64,000 nt of DNA from Burkholderiales bacterium JOSHI_001 (GTDB lineage: Bacteria; Pseudomonadota; Gammaproteobacteria; Burkholderiales; Burkholderiaceae_C). The position numbers were made by a program, and so were the translations under genes. The notes below the pieces were generated by a model. The model had not been told where the DNA came from. It did no database searches and saw nothing but the letters and a program-made list of their open reading frames with translations. Location of the stretch: positions 3,310,090 to 3,374,089 of the forward strand of contig CM001438.1 in NCBI GenBank assembly GCA_000244995.1, in the 5' to 3' direction. This document shows positions 37,780-47,615 of this stretch, in pieces (the first letter of the stretch is position 1; each line of letters begins with the position of its first letter).

Positions 37780-40477
37780 AGTCGCCGCCCAGCACGGTGG
37801 CAAAGGCCGCCGGTTTCAGGTACTTGCGCAAGGCGGCGTTCACCTGCTCGACACTGAGTGCGGCGATCTCGTCGTCCACCTTTTGCGTCACCGCGAAACT
37901 GCGGCCCAGCTCCATCTGGGATGCCAGCGCCGAGGCCAGGTTGTCGTCCTGCGCGCGCGACAGGCGGCGCTGGCTCAGCAGGGCCTGCTTGCCGGCGTTC
38001 ACCTCGGCGGCGGAGAAGCCGTCCTTCAGCGCGCGGTCCACCTCTTCCTTGAAGGCCCGCTCCACCTTGTCGCGGTTGGCCGGCGCGAAGATGGCGCTGA
38101 GCTGCCACACCGAGTGCGACTCGCGGGCGCTCCAGCCGACCGAGCTCCACACGCCATAGGACAGGCCTTCGCGCTCGCGGATGCGGTTCCACAGCCGCGA
38201 ATCGGAACTGCCGCCCAGCAGGAAGTTGGCCAGCATGAAAGACGCGTAGTCGCTGTCCCGGTCCGACAGCGGCACGCTTTGCACCACGCCCAGCACGGCG
38301 TTCTGCTTGTCGGGCGTGGTGATCACGGCCCGGTCGCGTGCGCGTTCGTACAGCGGGCGCGGCACGCGCTGGTAGGGCGCCCGTGCGGCCCAGTTGCCGA
38401 ATTCGGCTTCCAGGGTCTGTCGCAGCGCGGCGGCGTCGAAGTCGCCCACCGCGGCGAACTCAGCGTTCGCAGCGCCAAAGAAATCGGCATGGAAGGCGCG
38501 CACGCGCTCCGGCGACAAGGCCGCGGCGTCGGCTTCCAGTTCGGCAAAGTCGCGCTCATGGCGCGGGTCGCCCTTGGCATAAGGGTTGCCGGCGCGCGCC
38601 AGTGCCACCGCCACCAGGCCTTGCGGGTCGGTGCGGCGGTCGGCCCAGCGGGCGCGCTGCTGGCGCTGCACTTCTTCGAACGCGGGCTGGGGGAAGCTGG
38701 GTTCGCGCAGCAACTGGCTCACCAGCTTCACCGCGTCCACGATGTGCTCGCGGCGCGTGGTCAGCGACACCGACACGCCCTCGGCATCACCATGGATGGC
38801 CATCTCGGTCTTCAGCGCGTCCAGGCGGTCCTGGATCTGCTGGCGGCTCAGGTTCTTGCTGCCCTTGTCCAGCAAGGCTGCCACCATCACCGCTTCGGCC
38901 TGCCGGCCTTGCAGGCTCTTCTCTTCGCCGAAGTGCAGGCGCAACTCGGCCTGCACCGCCTGGCCCCGCGTGGGCTTGGACAGCAGCGCGGCCTTCAGCC
39001 CGCCGCGCAGCGTGGCGCGCTGGGTGCGGCTGTCCAGGTTGGCCGGTGAAGTGTCGAAGGCCGGCACCCGCTCGGCCGCAGCCTGGGGCTTGAAGCCGCG
39101 AAGTTGCGCCGCCAGGTCCACCGCGGCCGGCGCAGGCGCGCGCAGCGGCTTGTCGCTGGGCAGGTAGGTGCCGAGGGTCCGGTTGCTGGGCACGAAGCGC
39201 TCGGCGGCCACGCGCTGCAGGTCGGCCAGGGTCAGTGCCTTGACGCGATCGCGGATCAGGAAGAACAGGCGCCAGTCGCCCTGGGCGATGTTGTCCGACA
39301 GCGCCACGCCCACGGCCTCGGGGTCGGTGAACTGCTGCTCCCAGGCCTTCAGCCACTTGCCCTGGGCGCGGCGGAATTCTTCTTCGGTGATGCCCGACGC
39401 GGCCAGGCCTTCGATCACCGCCAAGGCTTCCTGGCTGGCCGCGTCCACGTCCTGGCCGGGGCCGAACTGCGCACCCAGGAACACCGCGCCCGGCTCGGCC
39501 AGGTCCACGGCATAGCCGAACACCGCGGCAGCACGCCCCTTGTCCACCAGGGCCTTGTGCAGGCGGCCCGCCGGGGCGTCGGCCAACACGGTGGTCAGCA
39601 GGTCCACCGCCGGGTAGTCGGGGTGCGCGGCCGGCGGCACGTGGTAGCCGGCCAGCACCATGGGCGTGCCGCCCACGCGACGCAGCGTGACGCTGCGTTC
39701 ACCGTCCTGCACCGCATCCAGTGTGTAGGTGCGGCGCAGCGCCGTGGCGGGCCGCGCCAGCTTGCCGAAGGCGTCCTGCACCCAACGCAACGTCTGGTCC
39801 GCATTGAACTTGCCGCTGACGATCAAGGTGGCGTTGTCCGGCCGGTAGAAGCTGCGGTAGAAGGCCTGCAGCCGGGCGATGTCCACGTTCTCCACATCGC
39901 TGCGCGCGCCGATGGTGGACTTGCCGTAGTTGTGCCACTGGTACATGGTGGCCATGGTTTTTTCCAGCAGGATGCGGCCCGGGCTGTTCTCGCCACGCTC
40001 CATCTCGTTGCGCACCACGGTCATCTCGGTGTCCAGGTCCTTCTTGGCGATGAAGCTGTTCACCATGGCGTCGGCCAGCCAGCCCAGGTACCAGCGCTGG
40101 TTGTCGTCATTGACCGCGAAGCTGGCGAAATAGTTGGTGCGGTCCCAGGACGTGGTGCCGTTGAACTGGAAGCCGCGCCGGTTCAGTTCACCCCAGGGCA
40201 AGGGGTACTTGGGCGAGCCCTTGAACATCAGGTGCTCCAGCAGGTGCGCCATGCCGCTTTCGCCGTAGTTTTCGTGCCGCGAGCCGACCCGGAAGGTGAG
40301 GTTCACGGTGGTGGTGGGCTTGCCGTCGTCGGGCACCAGCAGCAGCTGCAGGCCGTTGGCCAGGCGGTATTCGGTGATGCCTTCCACCGCCCCCACCATC
40401 ACCGGTTTCGCCGGGGCGGCGGCCTGGGCCACCAACGGCATGAACATCCAGGCCAGGATCAGGCAGAACAATCTCAT
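37769..40477 (-). CDS. M16 family zinc peptidase (insulinase-like), exported
   Basis: A 902-residue two-lobe peptidase. The signal peptide (M-R-L-F-C-L-I-L-A-W-M-F-M-P-L-V-A-Q-A-A) supports start 40477. The first M16 domain carries the inverted zinc motif H-L-L-E-H with the downstream Glu in the N-E-M-E-R-G region; the second lobe (about 480-902) lacks H-x-x-E-H and is probably structural. It should be periplasmic and degrade peptides or processed leader sequences. It is convergent with the GNAT gene and shares 11 bases with it. Confidence 0.9.
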   Translation of the reverse strand: MRLFCLILAWMFMPLVAQAAAPAKPVMVGAVEGITEYRLANGLQLLLVPDDGKPTTTVNLTFRVGSRHENYGESGMAHLLEHLMFKGSPKYPLPWGELNRRGFQFNGTTSWDRTNYFASFAVNDDNQRWYLGWLADAMVNSFIAKKDLDTEMTVVRNEMERGENSPGRILLEKTMATMYQWHNYGKSTIGARSDVENVDIARLQAFYRSFYRPDNATLIVSGKFNADQTLRWVQDAFGKLARPATALRRTYTLDAVQDGERSVTLRRVGGTPMVLAGYHVPPAAHPDYPAVDLLTTVLADAPAGRLHKALVDKGRAAAVFGYAVDLAEPGAVFLGAQFGPGQDVDAASQEALAVIEGLAASGITEEEFRRAQGKWLKAWEQQFTDPEAVGVALSDNIAQGDWRLFFLIRDRVKALTLADLQRVAAERFVPSNRTLGTYLPSDKPLRAPAPAAVDLAAQLRGFKPQAAAERVPAFDTSPANLDSRTQRATLRGGLKAALLSKPTRGQAVQAELRLHFGEEKSLQGRQAEAVMVAALLDKGSKNLSRQQIQDRLDALKTEMAIHGDAEGVSVSLTTRREHIVDAVKLVSQLLREPSFPQPAFEEVQRQQRARWADRRTDPQGLVAVALARAGNPYAKGDPRHERDFAELEADAAALSPERVRAFHADFFGAANAEFAAVGDFDAAALRQTLEAEFGNWAARAPYQRVPRPLYERARDRAVITTPDKQNAVLGVVQSVPLSDRDSDYASFMLANFLLGGSSDSRLWNRIREREGLSYGVWSSVGWSARESHSVWQLSAIFAPANRDKVERAFKEEVDRALKDGFSAAEVNAGKQALLSQRRLSRAQDDNLASALASQMELGRSFAVTQKVDDEIAALSVEQVNAALRKYLKPAAFATVLGGDFKP

Positions 40478-40586
40478 GGGTGACAGCGCTCCGTGGGGCA
40501 TCGGTCCAGTGTAGTCAGCAGCCCCGGACGGGCCGCGAAGGGCAGTGTGAGCCGCCCGGCGGGGCTCAGGTTCCACCGGCCGGGTC

Positions 40587-40616
40587 AAAAAAGAAAAGGG
40601 CCCGCGATGCGGGCCC
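40587..40616 (-). terminator. Intrinsic terminator downstream of ppa
   Basis: An 8-bp GC stem (gggcccgc, gat loop, gcgggccc, 40598-40616) is followed on the minus strand by TTTTCTTTTTT. Confidence 0.88.
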
Positions 40617-40643
40617 CGTTTCTGCAGGTCGCAGGTGTGGCGA

Positions 40644-41180
40644 TCAGCCGTGCTTGGCCTTCCAGGTGGCCATGCCGGTCACCACTTCCTTGCGGGCGCT
40701 TTCGGCGTCTTCCCAGCCTTTCACCTTCACCCACTTGCCGGGTTCCAGGTCCTTGTAGTGCTCGAAGAAGTGCTGGATGGTCTTCAGGCGCAGCGGGTTC
40801 ATGTCTTCCGGCTTCTTCCACTGGCTGTACAGCGACAGGATTTTGTCCACCGGCACCGCCAGCAGCTTGTTGTCGCCGCCGGCCTCGTCGTCCATCTTCA
40901 GCACACCCACGGGGCGGCAGGTGACCACCACGCCGGGGATCAGCGGCACCGGGGTGATGACCAGCACGTCCACCGGGTCGCCGTCGTCGGCCAGGGTCTG
41001 CGGGATGTAGCCGTAGTTGGTGGGATAGTGCATGGACGTGGCCATGAAACGGTCCACGAACAAGGCGCCGGATTCTTCATCGACCTCGTACTTGATCGGG
41101 TCGGCGTTCATCGGGATCTCGATGATGACGTTGAATTCCTCGGGGGCCTTGGGGCCGGGCGTCACGTTGTGCAGGCTCAT
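40644..41180 (-). CDS. ppa: Inorganic pyrophosphatase (soluble, family I)
   Basis: A 178-residue cytoplasmic hexameric type PPase. The signature [10 protein letters not shown] is intact, along with N-Y-G-Y-I-P-Q-T and the metal ligands of the family. It removes pyrophosphate from biosynthetic reactions. Start 41180 ([13 protein letters not shown]) is the family start; a long upstream extension to 41396 is not credible. It is divergent from hppA, the membrane pyrophosphatase, so two pyrophosphatases share one 255-base control region. Confidence 0.97.
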   Translation of the reverse strand: MSLHNVTPGPKAPEEFNVIIEIPMNADPIKYEVDEESGALFVDRFMATSMHYPTNYGYIPQTLADDGDPVDVLVITPVPLIPGVVVTCRPVGVLKMDDEAGGDNKLLAVPVDKILSLYSQWKKPEDMNPLRLKTIQHFFEHYKDLEPGKWVKVKGWEDAESARKEVVTGMATWKAKHG

Positions 41181-41436
41181 GCGGGTGTCTCGCTGAAGAA
41201 GAATTTGGCATGGGTCTTGGGACCCAGGGGAAACCCGCATTCTAGGCGGTGGCGCTTGCCACCGGCTGACGCAGGCGGTCCTTGATGCAACGCAGGAAAA
41301 CACCAGCGGAGCAACCCCATTCATCCCGTAGCATGCGCCCGCGCGACCGATCCCGGTGGCTGCCCCCGCGCACCACCCGATGAAGAACCGGCGCACTTCG
41401 ACGCATTCCAGGGTCCAACGAGGTAGGAGAAACCAG

Positions 41437-43974
41437 ATGACGACACAGATGGCGCTGTATGTGGCGCTGGCCTGCGGCTTGGCCGCAGTGGTTTATGGCT
41501 TTGTCCAGCGCAGCTGGATCCTGGCCCAGGACGCGGGCAATGCCCGCATGCAGGAAATCTCGGGCGCCATCCAGCAGGGTGCGGCAGCCTACCTGGCACG
41601 CCAGTACAAGACCATCGCCATCGTCGGCGTGGTGCTGGCGCTGGCCATCTTCCTGGCACCCGGCCTGGGCGCCATGACGGCCATCGGCTTCGTGCTGGGT
41701 GCGGTGCTTTCGGGCGCCTGCGGCTTCATCGGCATGAACGTCTCTGTGCGCGCCAATGTGCGCACCGCGCAAGCCGCCACCAAGGGCATCGGCCCGGCGC
41801 TGGACGTGGCCTTCAAGGGCGGCGCCATCACCGGCATGCTGGTGGTGGGCCTGGGCCTGTTGGGCGTGGGCCTGTTCTTCCTGGTGCTGACCGGTGGCAC
41901 CAAGGTGGACGCGGCCACGCTGAAGCCCCTGCTGGGCCTGGCCTTCGGCTCCAGCCTGATCTCCATCTTCGCGCGCCTGGGCGGCGGCATCTTCACCAAG
42001 GGCGCCGACGTGGGCGCCGACCTGGTGGGCAAGGTCGAAGCCGGCATCCCGGAAGACGACCCGCGCAACCCGGCCGTGATCGCCGACAACGTGGGCGACA
42101 ACGTGGGCGACTGCGCCGGCATGGCCGCCGACCTGTTTGAAACCTACGCCGTGACCCTGATCGCCGCCATGGCGCTGGGCGCGTTGGTGGTGACGGGCAC
42201 CGCGGTGGTCACCGCCGTGGTGTACCCGATGCTGCTGGCGGGTGTGTCGATCATCGCGTCCATCATCGGCTGCGGCTTCGTCAAGGCCAGCCCGGGCATG
42301 AAGAACGTGATGCCGGCGCTGTACAAGGGCCTGATCGTGGCCGGCGGCATCTCGCTGGTGGCCTTCTACTTCGTCACCGCCACCATGTTCCCGCAGCCGC
42401 TGGCCCTGGTGGGCGGCGGCAGCGCCAGCGCGATGAGCCTGTTCGGTTCCTGCATCGTGGGCCTGGTGCTCACCGCCGCCATGGTGTGGATCACCGAGTT
42501 CTACACCGGCACCCAGTACAGCCCGGTGCAGCACATCGCGCAGGCCTCCACCACCGGCCACGGCACCAACATCATCGCCGGCCTGGGCGTGAGCATGAAG
42601 TCCACCGCCTACCCGGTGATCTTCATCTGCGCGGCCATCTACGCCGCCTTCGCCATGGCCGGCCTGTACGGCATTGCCATCGCGGCCACGTCCATGCTCA
42701 GCATGGCCGGCATCGTGGTGGCCCTGGACGCCTACGGCCCCATCACCGACAACGCCGGCGGCATTGCCGAAATGGCCGAACTGCCCAGCAGCGTGCGCGA
42801 CATCACCGACCCGCTGGACGCCGTGGGCAACACCACCAAGGCGGTGACCAAGGGCTATGCCATCGGCTCGGCCGGCCTGGCCGCGCTGGTGCTGTTTGCC
42901 GACTACACCCACGCGCTGGAAGCGCGCGGCATGACGCTGGCCTTCGACCTGAGCGACCACAAGGTGATCGTGGGCCTGTTCATCGGCGGCCTGATCCCCT
43001 ACCTGTTTGGCGCCATGGCCATGGAAGCCGTGGGCCGAGCCGCCGGTGCGGTGGTGGTGGAAGTGCGCAAGCAGTTCGCCGACGGCCAGATCATGGCCAA
43101 CAAGCGCAAGCCCGACTACAGCGCGGCGGTGGACATGCTGACCACCGCGGCCATCAAGGAAATGATCGTGCCCTCGCTGCTGCCGGTGGCCGCCCCCATC
43201 CTGGTGGGCATGCTGCTGGGCCCGGCTGCGCTGGGCGGTCTGCTGATGGGCACCATCGTCACCGGCCTTTTCGTGGGCATTTCCATGTGCACCGGCGGCG
43301 GTGCCTGGGACAACGCCAAGAAGCTGATCGAAGAAGGCTTCACCGACAGCAACGGCACCCTGCACAAGAAGGGTGGCGAAGCGCACAAGTCGGCCGTGAC
43401 CGGCGACACCGTGGGCGACCCCTACAAGGACACCGCCGGCCCGGCCGTGAACCCGCTGATCAAGATCATCAACATCGTGGCCTTGCTGATCGTGCCGCTG
43501 CTGCCCATGACCACGGGCGGCACGCATGCGGCTGGGCATGGCGCCGCTGCGGCCACGGCCGCGGCCACCGCCCCGGCGGGTGACGCCGCAGCCACTGGCA
43601 ATGCCGCCGCCCCGGCCGCTGGCGGTGGCGCGGCCGATGCCGGCGCGAACGCCTCCATCCAGGTGGACGGCGGCACGGTGAAGTTCTTCTTCGGCAGCGG
43701 CAAGACCGAACTGGCCTCGGGCGCTGCCGATGCGCTGAAGGACGTGGCCGCTGGCGTGGCAGCCGGCAAGAAGGCCGTGATCAGTGGCTTCCACGACGCC
43801 GCGGGTGACCCGGCCAAGAACGCCGAGATTGCCAAGCAGCGCGCCTTCGCGGTGCGCGACGCGTTGAAGGGCCTGGGCGTGGCCGAAGACAAAATCGAGC
43901 TGAAGAAGCCCGAGGAAATGACGGGCGGTGGCGATGCCGCCCAAGCCCGTCGCGTGGAAGTGGCGCTGCAGTAA
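41437..43974 (+). CDS. hppA: K+-independent H+-translocating membrane pyrophosphatase with C-terminal OmpA-like domain
   Basis: An 845-residue protein. Residues 1-695 are a complete proton-pumping pyrophosphatase of about 16 membrane helices, with D-V-G-A-D-L-V-G-K near 191-199, D-N-V-G-D-N-V-G-D near 217-225 and Lys468 in [10 protein letters not shown], which marks the K+-independent group. Residues 696-740 are an Ala/Gly-rich linker. Residues about 741-845 resemble an OmpA/MotB-type peptidoglycan-binding domain, with F-F-F-G-S-G, G-F-H-D-A-A-G, K-N and Q-R-A-F-A-V positions corresponding to the ligand Asp, Asn and Arg. Since both termini of this pump face the periplasm, the domain could hold the pump to the wall. 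A strong AGGTAGGAG site supports the start. Confidence 0.93.
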   Translation: MTTQMALYVALACGLAAVVYGFVQRSWILAQDAGNARMQEISGAIQQGAAAYLARQYKTIAIVGVVLALAIFLAPGLGAMTAIGFVLGAVLSGACGFIGMNVSVRANVRTAQAATKGIGPALDVAFKGGAITGMLVVGLGLLGVGLFFLVLTGGTKVDAATLKPLLGLAFGSSLISIFARLGGGIFTKGADVGADLVGKVEAGIPEDDPRNPAVIADNVGDNVGDCAGMAADLFETYAVTLIAAMALGALVVTGTAVVTAVVYPMLLAGVSIIASIIGCGFVKASPGMKNVMPALYKGLIVAGGISLVAFYFVTATMFPQPLALVGGGSASAMSLFGSCIVGLVLTAAMVWITEFYTGTQYSPVQHIAQASTTGHGTNIIAGLGVSMKSTAYPVIFICAAIYAAFAMAGLYGIAIAATSMLSMAGIVVALDAYGPITDNAGGIAEMAELPSSVRDITDPLDAVGNTTKAVTKGYAIGSAGLAALVLFADYTHALEARGMTLAFDLSDHKVIVGLFIGGLIPYLFGAMAMEAVGRAAGAVVVEVRKQFADGQIMANKRKPDYSAAVDMLTTAAIKEMIVPSLLPVAAPILVGMLLGPAALGGLLMGTIVTGLFVGISMCTGGGAWDNAKKLIEEGFTDSNGTLHKKGGEAHKSAVTGDTVGDPYKDTAGPAVNPLIKIINIVALLIVPLLPMTTGGTHAAGHGAAAATAAATAPAGDAAATGNAAAPAAGGGAADAGANASIQVDGGTVKFFFGSGKTELASGAADALKDVAAGVAAGKKAVISGFHDAAGDPAKNAEIAKQRAFAVRDALKGLGVAEDKIELKKPEEMTGGGDAAQARRVEVALQ

Positions 43975-43992
43975 GCGCCCCGCGCCAACCAG

Positions 43993-44019
43993 AAGGCCGG
44001 CATATGCCGGCCTTTTTTT
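43993..44019 (+). terminator. Intrinsic terminator downstream of hppA
   Basis: A perfect 11-bp inverted repeat (aaggccggcat / atgccggcctt, 43993-44014) is followed by a T-run to 44019. Confidence 0.92.
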
Positions 44020-44042
44020 CATCCCAGCTTCCGGAGCCCGCT

Positions 44043-45224
44043 TCAGGCCGCCCGCAGGCCTTGCATGAGGCGACCCAGCCGCAGCAGGCCCTCGGCCAGT
44101 TCTTCCCGCGACGCGGCGTAGGACAGCCGCACATGCGCGTCGGCCCCGCAGGCGCCGAAGTCGTGGCCGGGGGTCAGTGCCACCTGCACATCTTCCAGCG
44201 CGCGCTCACAGAACTGCATCGACGTGAGGCCGGTGCCGCGCACATCGAAGTAGACATAGAACGCACCGTCCGGCGCCACCGGCACGTCCAGGCCGATGCG
44301 TTGCAGCCCTTCCAGCACCAGCGAACGGCGAGCCCGCAGTTCGGCCCGGCGCGCTTCACATTCCGCGATGGACGCCGGCGTGAAGCAGGCCAGCGCCGCG
44401 TGCTGGGCCGGCGTGGACGCGCAGATGTAGAGGTTCTGCGCCAGCCGCTCCATCACCGGCACCATGCCCGGCGGCACCACGCACCAGCCCAGGCGCCAGC
44501 CGGTCATGCCGAAGTATTTCGAGAAACTGTTGATGACGATGGCACCGTCGTCCAGGGCCAGCACGCTGGCCGCGGGCCGGCCCTGCGCATCGGCATCGGC
44601 CAGGTTCAGGTAGATCTCGTCCACCACGCGGGCCATGCCGCGTTCACGCGCCCAGACGCACATGGCCGCCAGTTCGCTGCGCGGCACCGAAGTGCCGGTG
44701 GGGTTGGACGGCGTGGCGATCATCAGGCCGCGTGTGTTCGGCGTGGCGTGGCGCTGCAGCGCGGCCAGGTCCAGCTGGTAGCGGCTGTGCGCGTCGGTCG
44801 GCACCAGCAGCACCTTCGCGCCGAAGCCGCTGAGGAACTGCCGGTTGCAGGGGTAGGACGGGTCGCCCACGATCCATTCGTCGCCCGTGTCCACCAGTGC
44901 TGCGGTCACCAGCAGCAGCGCCGCCGACGCCCCGGCGGTGACCACCACGCGGGCCGGGTCCAGGCGGATGCCATGCGCGGTCTGGTAGAAGCCGGCAATC
45001 GCCTCGCGCAGTGCGGGCAGGCCCAGGGCCGCGGTGTAGGGCAGCGGCATGCCACCGGCGGCTTCGCGCAGCGCGGCCAGCACCGCGGGTGGCGCGCCGA
45101 AATCGGGCTCGCCGATGCTCAGCTTCACCACGTGCAGGCCGGCCGCTTCGAGTGCGGCCGCGCGCTTGCCGAACTCCATGGCCAGGAAGGGTGTGATGGC
45201 CTGCGCGCGCTGCGAGAATTTCAT
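44043..45224 (-). CDS. Pyridoxal phosphate-dependent class I/II aminotransferase
   Basis: A 393-residue fold-type I aminotransferase related to aspartate and aromatic aminotransferases. It has S-I-G-E-P-D-F near residue 37, the A-T-P-S-N-P-T-G-T segment, D-E-I-Y-L-N-L and the Schiff-base Lys in N-S-F-S-K-Y-F-G-M-T-G-W-R-L-G, plus the carboxylate-binding Arg near the C-terminus (H-V-R-L-S-Y-A). Substrate is not predictable. It lies 39 bases downstream of the HpaB/AbfD-like gene on the same strand, so the two may act in one pathway. Confidence 0.9.
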   Translation of the reverse strand: MKFSQRAQAITPFLAMEFGKRAAALEAAGLHVVKLSIGEPDFGAPPAVLAALREAAGGMPLPYTAALGLPALREAIAGFYQTAHGIRLDPARVVVTAGASAALLLVTAALVDTGDEWIVGDPSYPCNRQFLSGFGAKVLLVPTDAHSRYQLDLAALQRHATPNTRGLMIATPSNPTGTSVPRSELAAMCVWARERGMARVVDEIYLNLADADAQGRPAASVLALDDGAIVINSFSKYFGMTGWRLGWCVVPPGMVPVMERLAQNLYICASTPAQHAALACFTPASIAECEARRAELRARRSLVLEGLQRIGLDVPVAPDGAFYVYFDVRGTGLTSMQFCERALEDVQVALTPGHDFGACGADAHVRLSYAASREELAEGLLRLGRLMQGLRAA

Positions 45225-45263
45225 GGGTTCACCTCGACGGGGCCGGCATTGTCGCCCGCCGGA

Positions 45264-46892
45264 TCAGGTGCGCCGCCCGGGCGAAGGCAAGGGCACCATC
45301 ACCGGCTGGCCCGGTGCGCTGCAGCCCATGTCGCAGCAGCGCCCGGGCTGGGTGTTTTGGGTGATGGCGCGTTCACCGTTGGCCGCCAGCGCGCCGCGCT
45401 CCAGCAGGCGCTCGACCAGTTCCACCTTGTTGCCCACGGGATAGTGGCGGTAGATCTCCTGCTTCATCGCCGCGGGCGAGCCGCCGCCGTGCAGGCTGAT
45501 CACCGAGTACCAGCCGCCCTGGTAGCTGGCGGTCAGGTCTTCGATGAAGCGCGCCACCTCGATGCGCTTGTCGTAGGGCACCGCCGGGTTGGCGCGCAGC
45601 ACCTCCGACAGCTTGGCGGCAGTGGCCGGGTTGTGGTCTTCGTCCGGCCCGGGCAGGGCCACGATCAGGCCACCGCTCACTTCATGGGCCAGGCGGTGCA
45701 TGTCGTAGATCTGCGTGGCCAGCAGCAGCTTGCCGATGTTGGCAAACACCGGCTCGGGCATGAAGTTGCCGGCGTGCGGGTCGGCCGCGCCGTACACGCT
45801 GGCCGCCACGCCGCAGGCGAAGAAGCCCTCGGTGATCTTGATCAGTTCCACCATGGGTTCGCGCAGGCTGGCTTTCTCGGCGGGGTCAAAGCCGTTGGCT
45901 TCGCACATCAAGGCACCCGCGCCGATCAGCAGGTCGCCAAAACCCGCGCGCGCGCCGATGCAACTGTGCCGGTGATGGGTGGCGTAGTCGTAGGTGAGGC
46001 CAGCCGAATGTTCCCACTCGCCCGCGTAGAACACCCGCTCCCAGGGCACGAACACGCGGTCGAACAGCACGACGGCGGTGGACTGGCCATAGCGGCGCGA
46101 AAACAGCGGCGCGCCATGTTCCACCTTGTCGCCCGGGCGGCCGGCCGGGCGCGCCACGATGGTGATCCCGCTCGCATCCACTGGCACCGCGCAGCAGATG
46201 GCGAAGTCGGCGTCTTCGGGCCCCATCGCGCGGCCTGGCATCACCAGGAATTCATGCATGTAGGGCGCACCGGTGACGATGGCCTTGGTGCCCGAGATCA
46301 GCACGCCGCGCGCGTTGCGCTCCACGATGTGCACATAGGTGTCGGGGTGGGCCTGCTGGTGCGGCTTGCGCGAGCGGTCGCCCTTGGCGTCGGTCATCGC
46401 GATGCCCAGGGCCAGGTCCTGGCGTTGCACATGGTCCAGGTAGGCAGCGAAACGCGCGCGGTGCTCGGTGCTGCCGCGGGCGTCGTCGATGCGAGCGCTG
46501 ACCTGGGCCAGCGCGTTCAGCGCGTCGTGGGCCAGGTAACGCTGCGCGCACCCGGTCTCCTGGCACAGCACGCGCACGGCTTCCAGCTTGTTCAGCAGGT
46601 CGCCGGCCGATTCGTTGATGTGCAGCATGCGCGGCACCTGCCGAGGTCCGTCCGGGGTGCTGCGGCTGGCCAGCATCAGCGGCGTCAAGGCCGGGTCGTG
46701 CGCCATGTCGTAGCTGACGCCCAGGGCCTGCACGCCGGGGTTCAGCGCGGGCTCGTCGGCCACGCTGTCCACGCGTCGGCCATCCACGTAGACCACCGGC
46801 TTCAAGGCCCGCAGGGATTCGCGGTAATCGGCCGCCGTCATCTGGCGGGCACCGCTCAGCGCGGGATGGGCCGGGTTTTCGGGTGCATTCAC
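45264..46892 (-). CDS. HpaB/AbfD-family protein (4-hydroxyphenylacetate 3-hydroxylase / 4-hydroxybutyryl-CoA dehydratase-like)
   Basis: A 542-residue protein that aligns along its length with AbfD and the FAD-dependent HpaB monooxygenases, with M-T-D-A-K-G-D-R-S and A-V-V-L-F-D-R-V-F-V-P-W-E-R-V typical. Compared with my recollection of clostridial AbfD, the Fe-S ligands Cys99 and His292 correspond to Cys115 and His307 here, but Cys103 is Tyr119 and Cys299 is Ala314. Hence dehydratase activity is unlikely and an FAD-only hydroxylase is more probable. A C-terminal Cys cluster (C519, C520, C524) is an added feature. Start GTG 46892 has a GGAG site 6 bases upstream; ATG 46922 is an alternative. 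It is followed by an aminotransferase. Confidence 0.78.
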   Translation of the reverse strand: MNAPENPAHPALSGARQMTAADYRESLRALKPVVYVDGRRVDSVADEPALNPGVQALGVSYDMAHDPALTPLMLASRSTPDGPRQVPRMLHINESAGDLLNKLEAVRVLCQETGCAQRYLAHDALNALAQVSARIDDARGSTEHRARFAAYLDHVQRQDLALGIAMTDAKGDRSRKPHQQAHPDTYVHIVERNARGVLISGTKAIVTGAPYMHEFLVMPGRAMGPEDADFAICCAVPVDASGITIVARPAGRPGDKVEHGAPLFSRRYGQSTAVVLFDRVFVPWERVFYAGEWEHSAGLTYDYATHHRHSCIGARAGFGDLLIGAGALMCEANGFDPAEKASLREPMVELIKITEGFFACGVAASVYGAADPHAGNFMPEPVFANIGKLLLATQIYDMHRLAHEVSGGLIVALPGPDEDHNPATAAKLSEVLRANPAVPYDKRIEVARFIEDLTASYQGGWYSVISLHGGGSPAAMKQEIYRHYPVGNKVELVERLLERGALAANGERAITQNTQPGRCCDMGCSAPGQPVMVPLPSPGRRT

Positions 46893-46979
46893 ATTGGTCT
46901 CCAGACGCCTGGTCGGCAGCATATACAGGGTTCAGAATGCGCAGTTGGCAGCAGGGCTGCCGCGATCCGAGGCCGCCCC

Positions 46980-47564
46980 ATGACAATGAACCGCGAAAGC
47001 AGCGCCCTGGTGCTGGTGGACTACCAGGGCCGCCTGATGCCGGCCGTGGCCGGGCATGAGGCCATGGTGCAGGAAGCCCTGTTCCTGGGCCACGTGGCGA
47101 ATGAACTGGACATCCCGGTCCTGGGCACCGAGCAGAACCCGGCCGGCCTGGGGCCCAACCTGGATTCGGTGCGCGCGCTGTGCAGTCACACGCTGACCAA
47201 GATGCACTTCGACGCCACGAAAGACGGCCTGCTGGACAAATTGCGCGCCGCGCGTCCCGGCCTGTCCCAGGTGGTGCTGGCCGGTTGCGAGGCGCATGTG
47301 TGCCTGCTGCAGACTGCACTGGGCCTGCTGCGCGCAGGCTTGCAAGTGTTCGTTGTGCCGCAAGCCTGCGGCAGCCGACGCCCCGAGGACAAGGCCCTGG
47401 CGCTGCAGCGCCTGCAGCAACAGGGCGCGGTGCTGGTGAACGGCGAGATGGTTGCCTTTGAATGGCTGCAAAGCTGCACGGCGCCACAGTTCAAGGCCGT
47501 GCTGAACTGGGTGAAGCAGCGACCTGCGCCGACCCCAGCCCAGCAGGTCGAAACGGCGGCCTGA
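46980..47564 (+). CDS. Isochorismatase-family cysteine hydrolase
   Basis: A 194-residue protein of the isochorismatase/nicotinamidase superfamily. It has the N-terminal A-L-V-L-V-D-Y-Q-G-R-L motif with the catalytic Asp, a mid-protein T-K-M-H-F-D-A with Lys, and V-V-L-A-G-C-E-A-H-V-C-L-L-Q-T, the nucleophile Cys being in G-C-E-A-H. The motif resembles the YcaC-like group. Substrate unknown. It is divergent from the HpaB/AbfD-like gene, 87 bases apart, and may share regulation with it. Confidence 0.85.
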   Translation: MTMNRESSALVLVDYQGRLMPAVAGHEAMVQEALFLGHVANELDIPVLGTEQNPAGLGPNLDSVRALCSHTLTKMHFDATKDGLLDKLRAARPGLSQVVLAGCEAHVCLLQTALGLLRAGLQVFVVPQACGSRRPEDKALALQRLQQQGAVLVNGEMVAFEWLQSCTAPQFKAVLNWVKQRPAPTPAQQVETAA

Positions 47565-47571
47565 AATGGAA

Positions 47572-47604
47572 AACGGGTCAGTCCCTTGTGGGAACTGACC
47601 CGTT
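47572..47604 (+). terminator. Hairpin downstream of the isochorismatase-family gene
   Basis: An 11-bp stem (aacgggtcagt / actgacccgtt) with an inner ccc/ggg pairing is followed by gccgttttc. It looks like a moderately T-rich terminator before tRNA-Pro, which lies on the other strand. Confidence 0.6.
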
Positions 47605-47615
47605 GCCGTTTTCAA

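Noticed and set aside
41242-44022. 926-codon minus-strand frame opposite hppA
   Set aside because: Antisense shadow with His/Gly/Gln-rich composition; hppA on the plus strand is unambiguous.
45264-46892. Assignment as functional 4-hydroxybutyryl-CoA dehydratase
   Set aside because: Two of four expected Fe-S ligands appear replaced (Tyr119, Ala314), and no other 4-hydroxybutyrate pathway genes are near.
44004-46979. Plus-strand frame continuous with the isochorismatase-family gene, opposite the aminotransferase and HpaB-like genes
   Set aside because: Only the last 195 codons (46980-47564) have family similarity; the upstream part is antisense to two clear genes.
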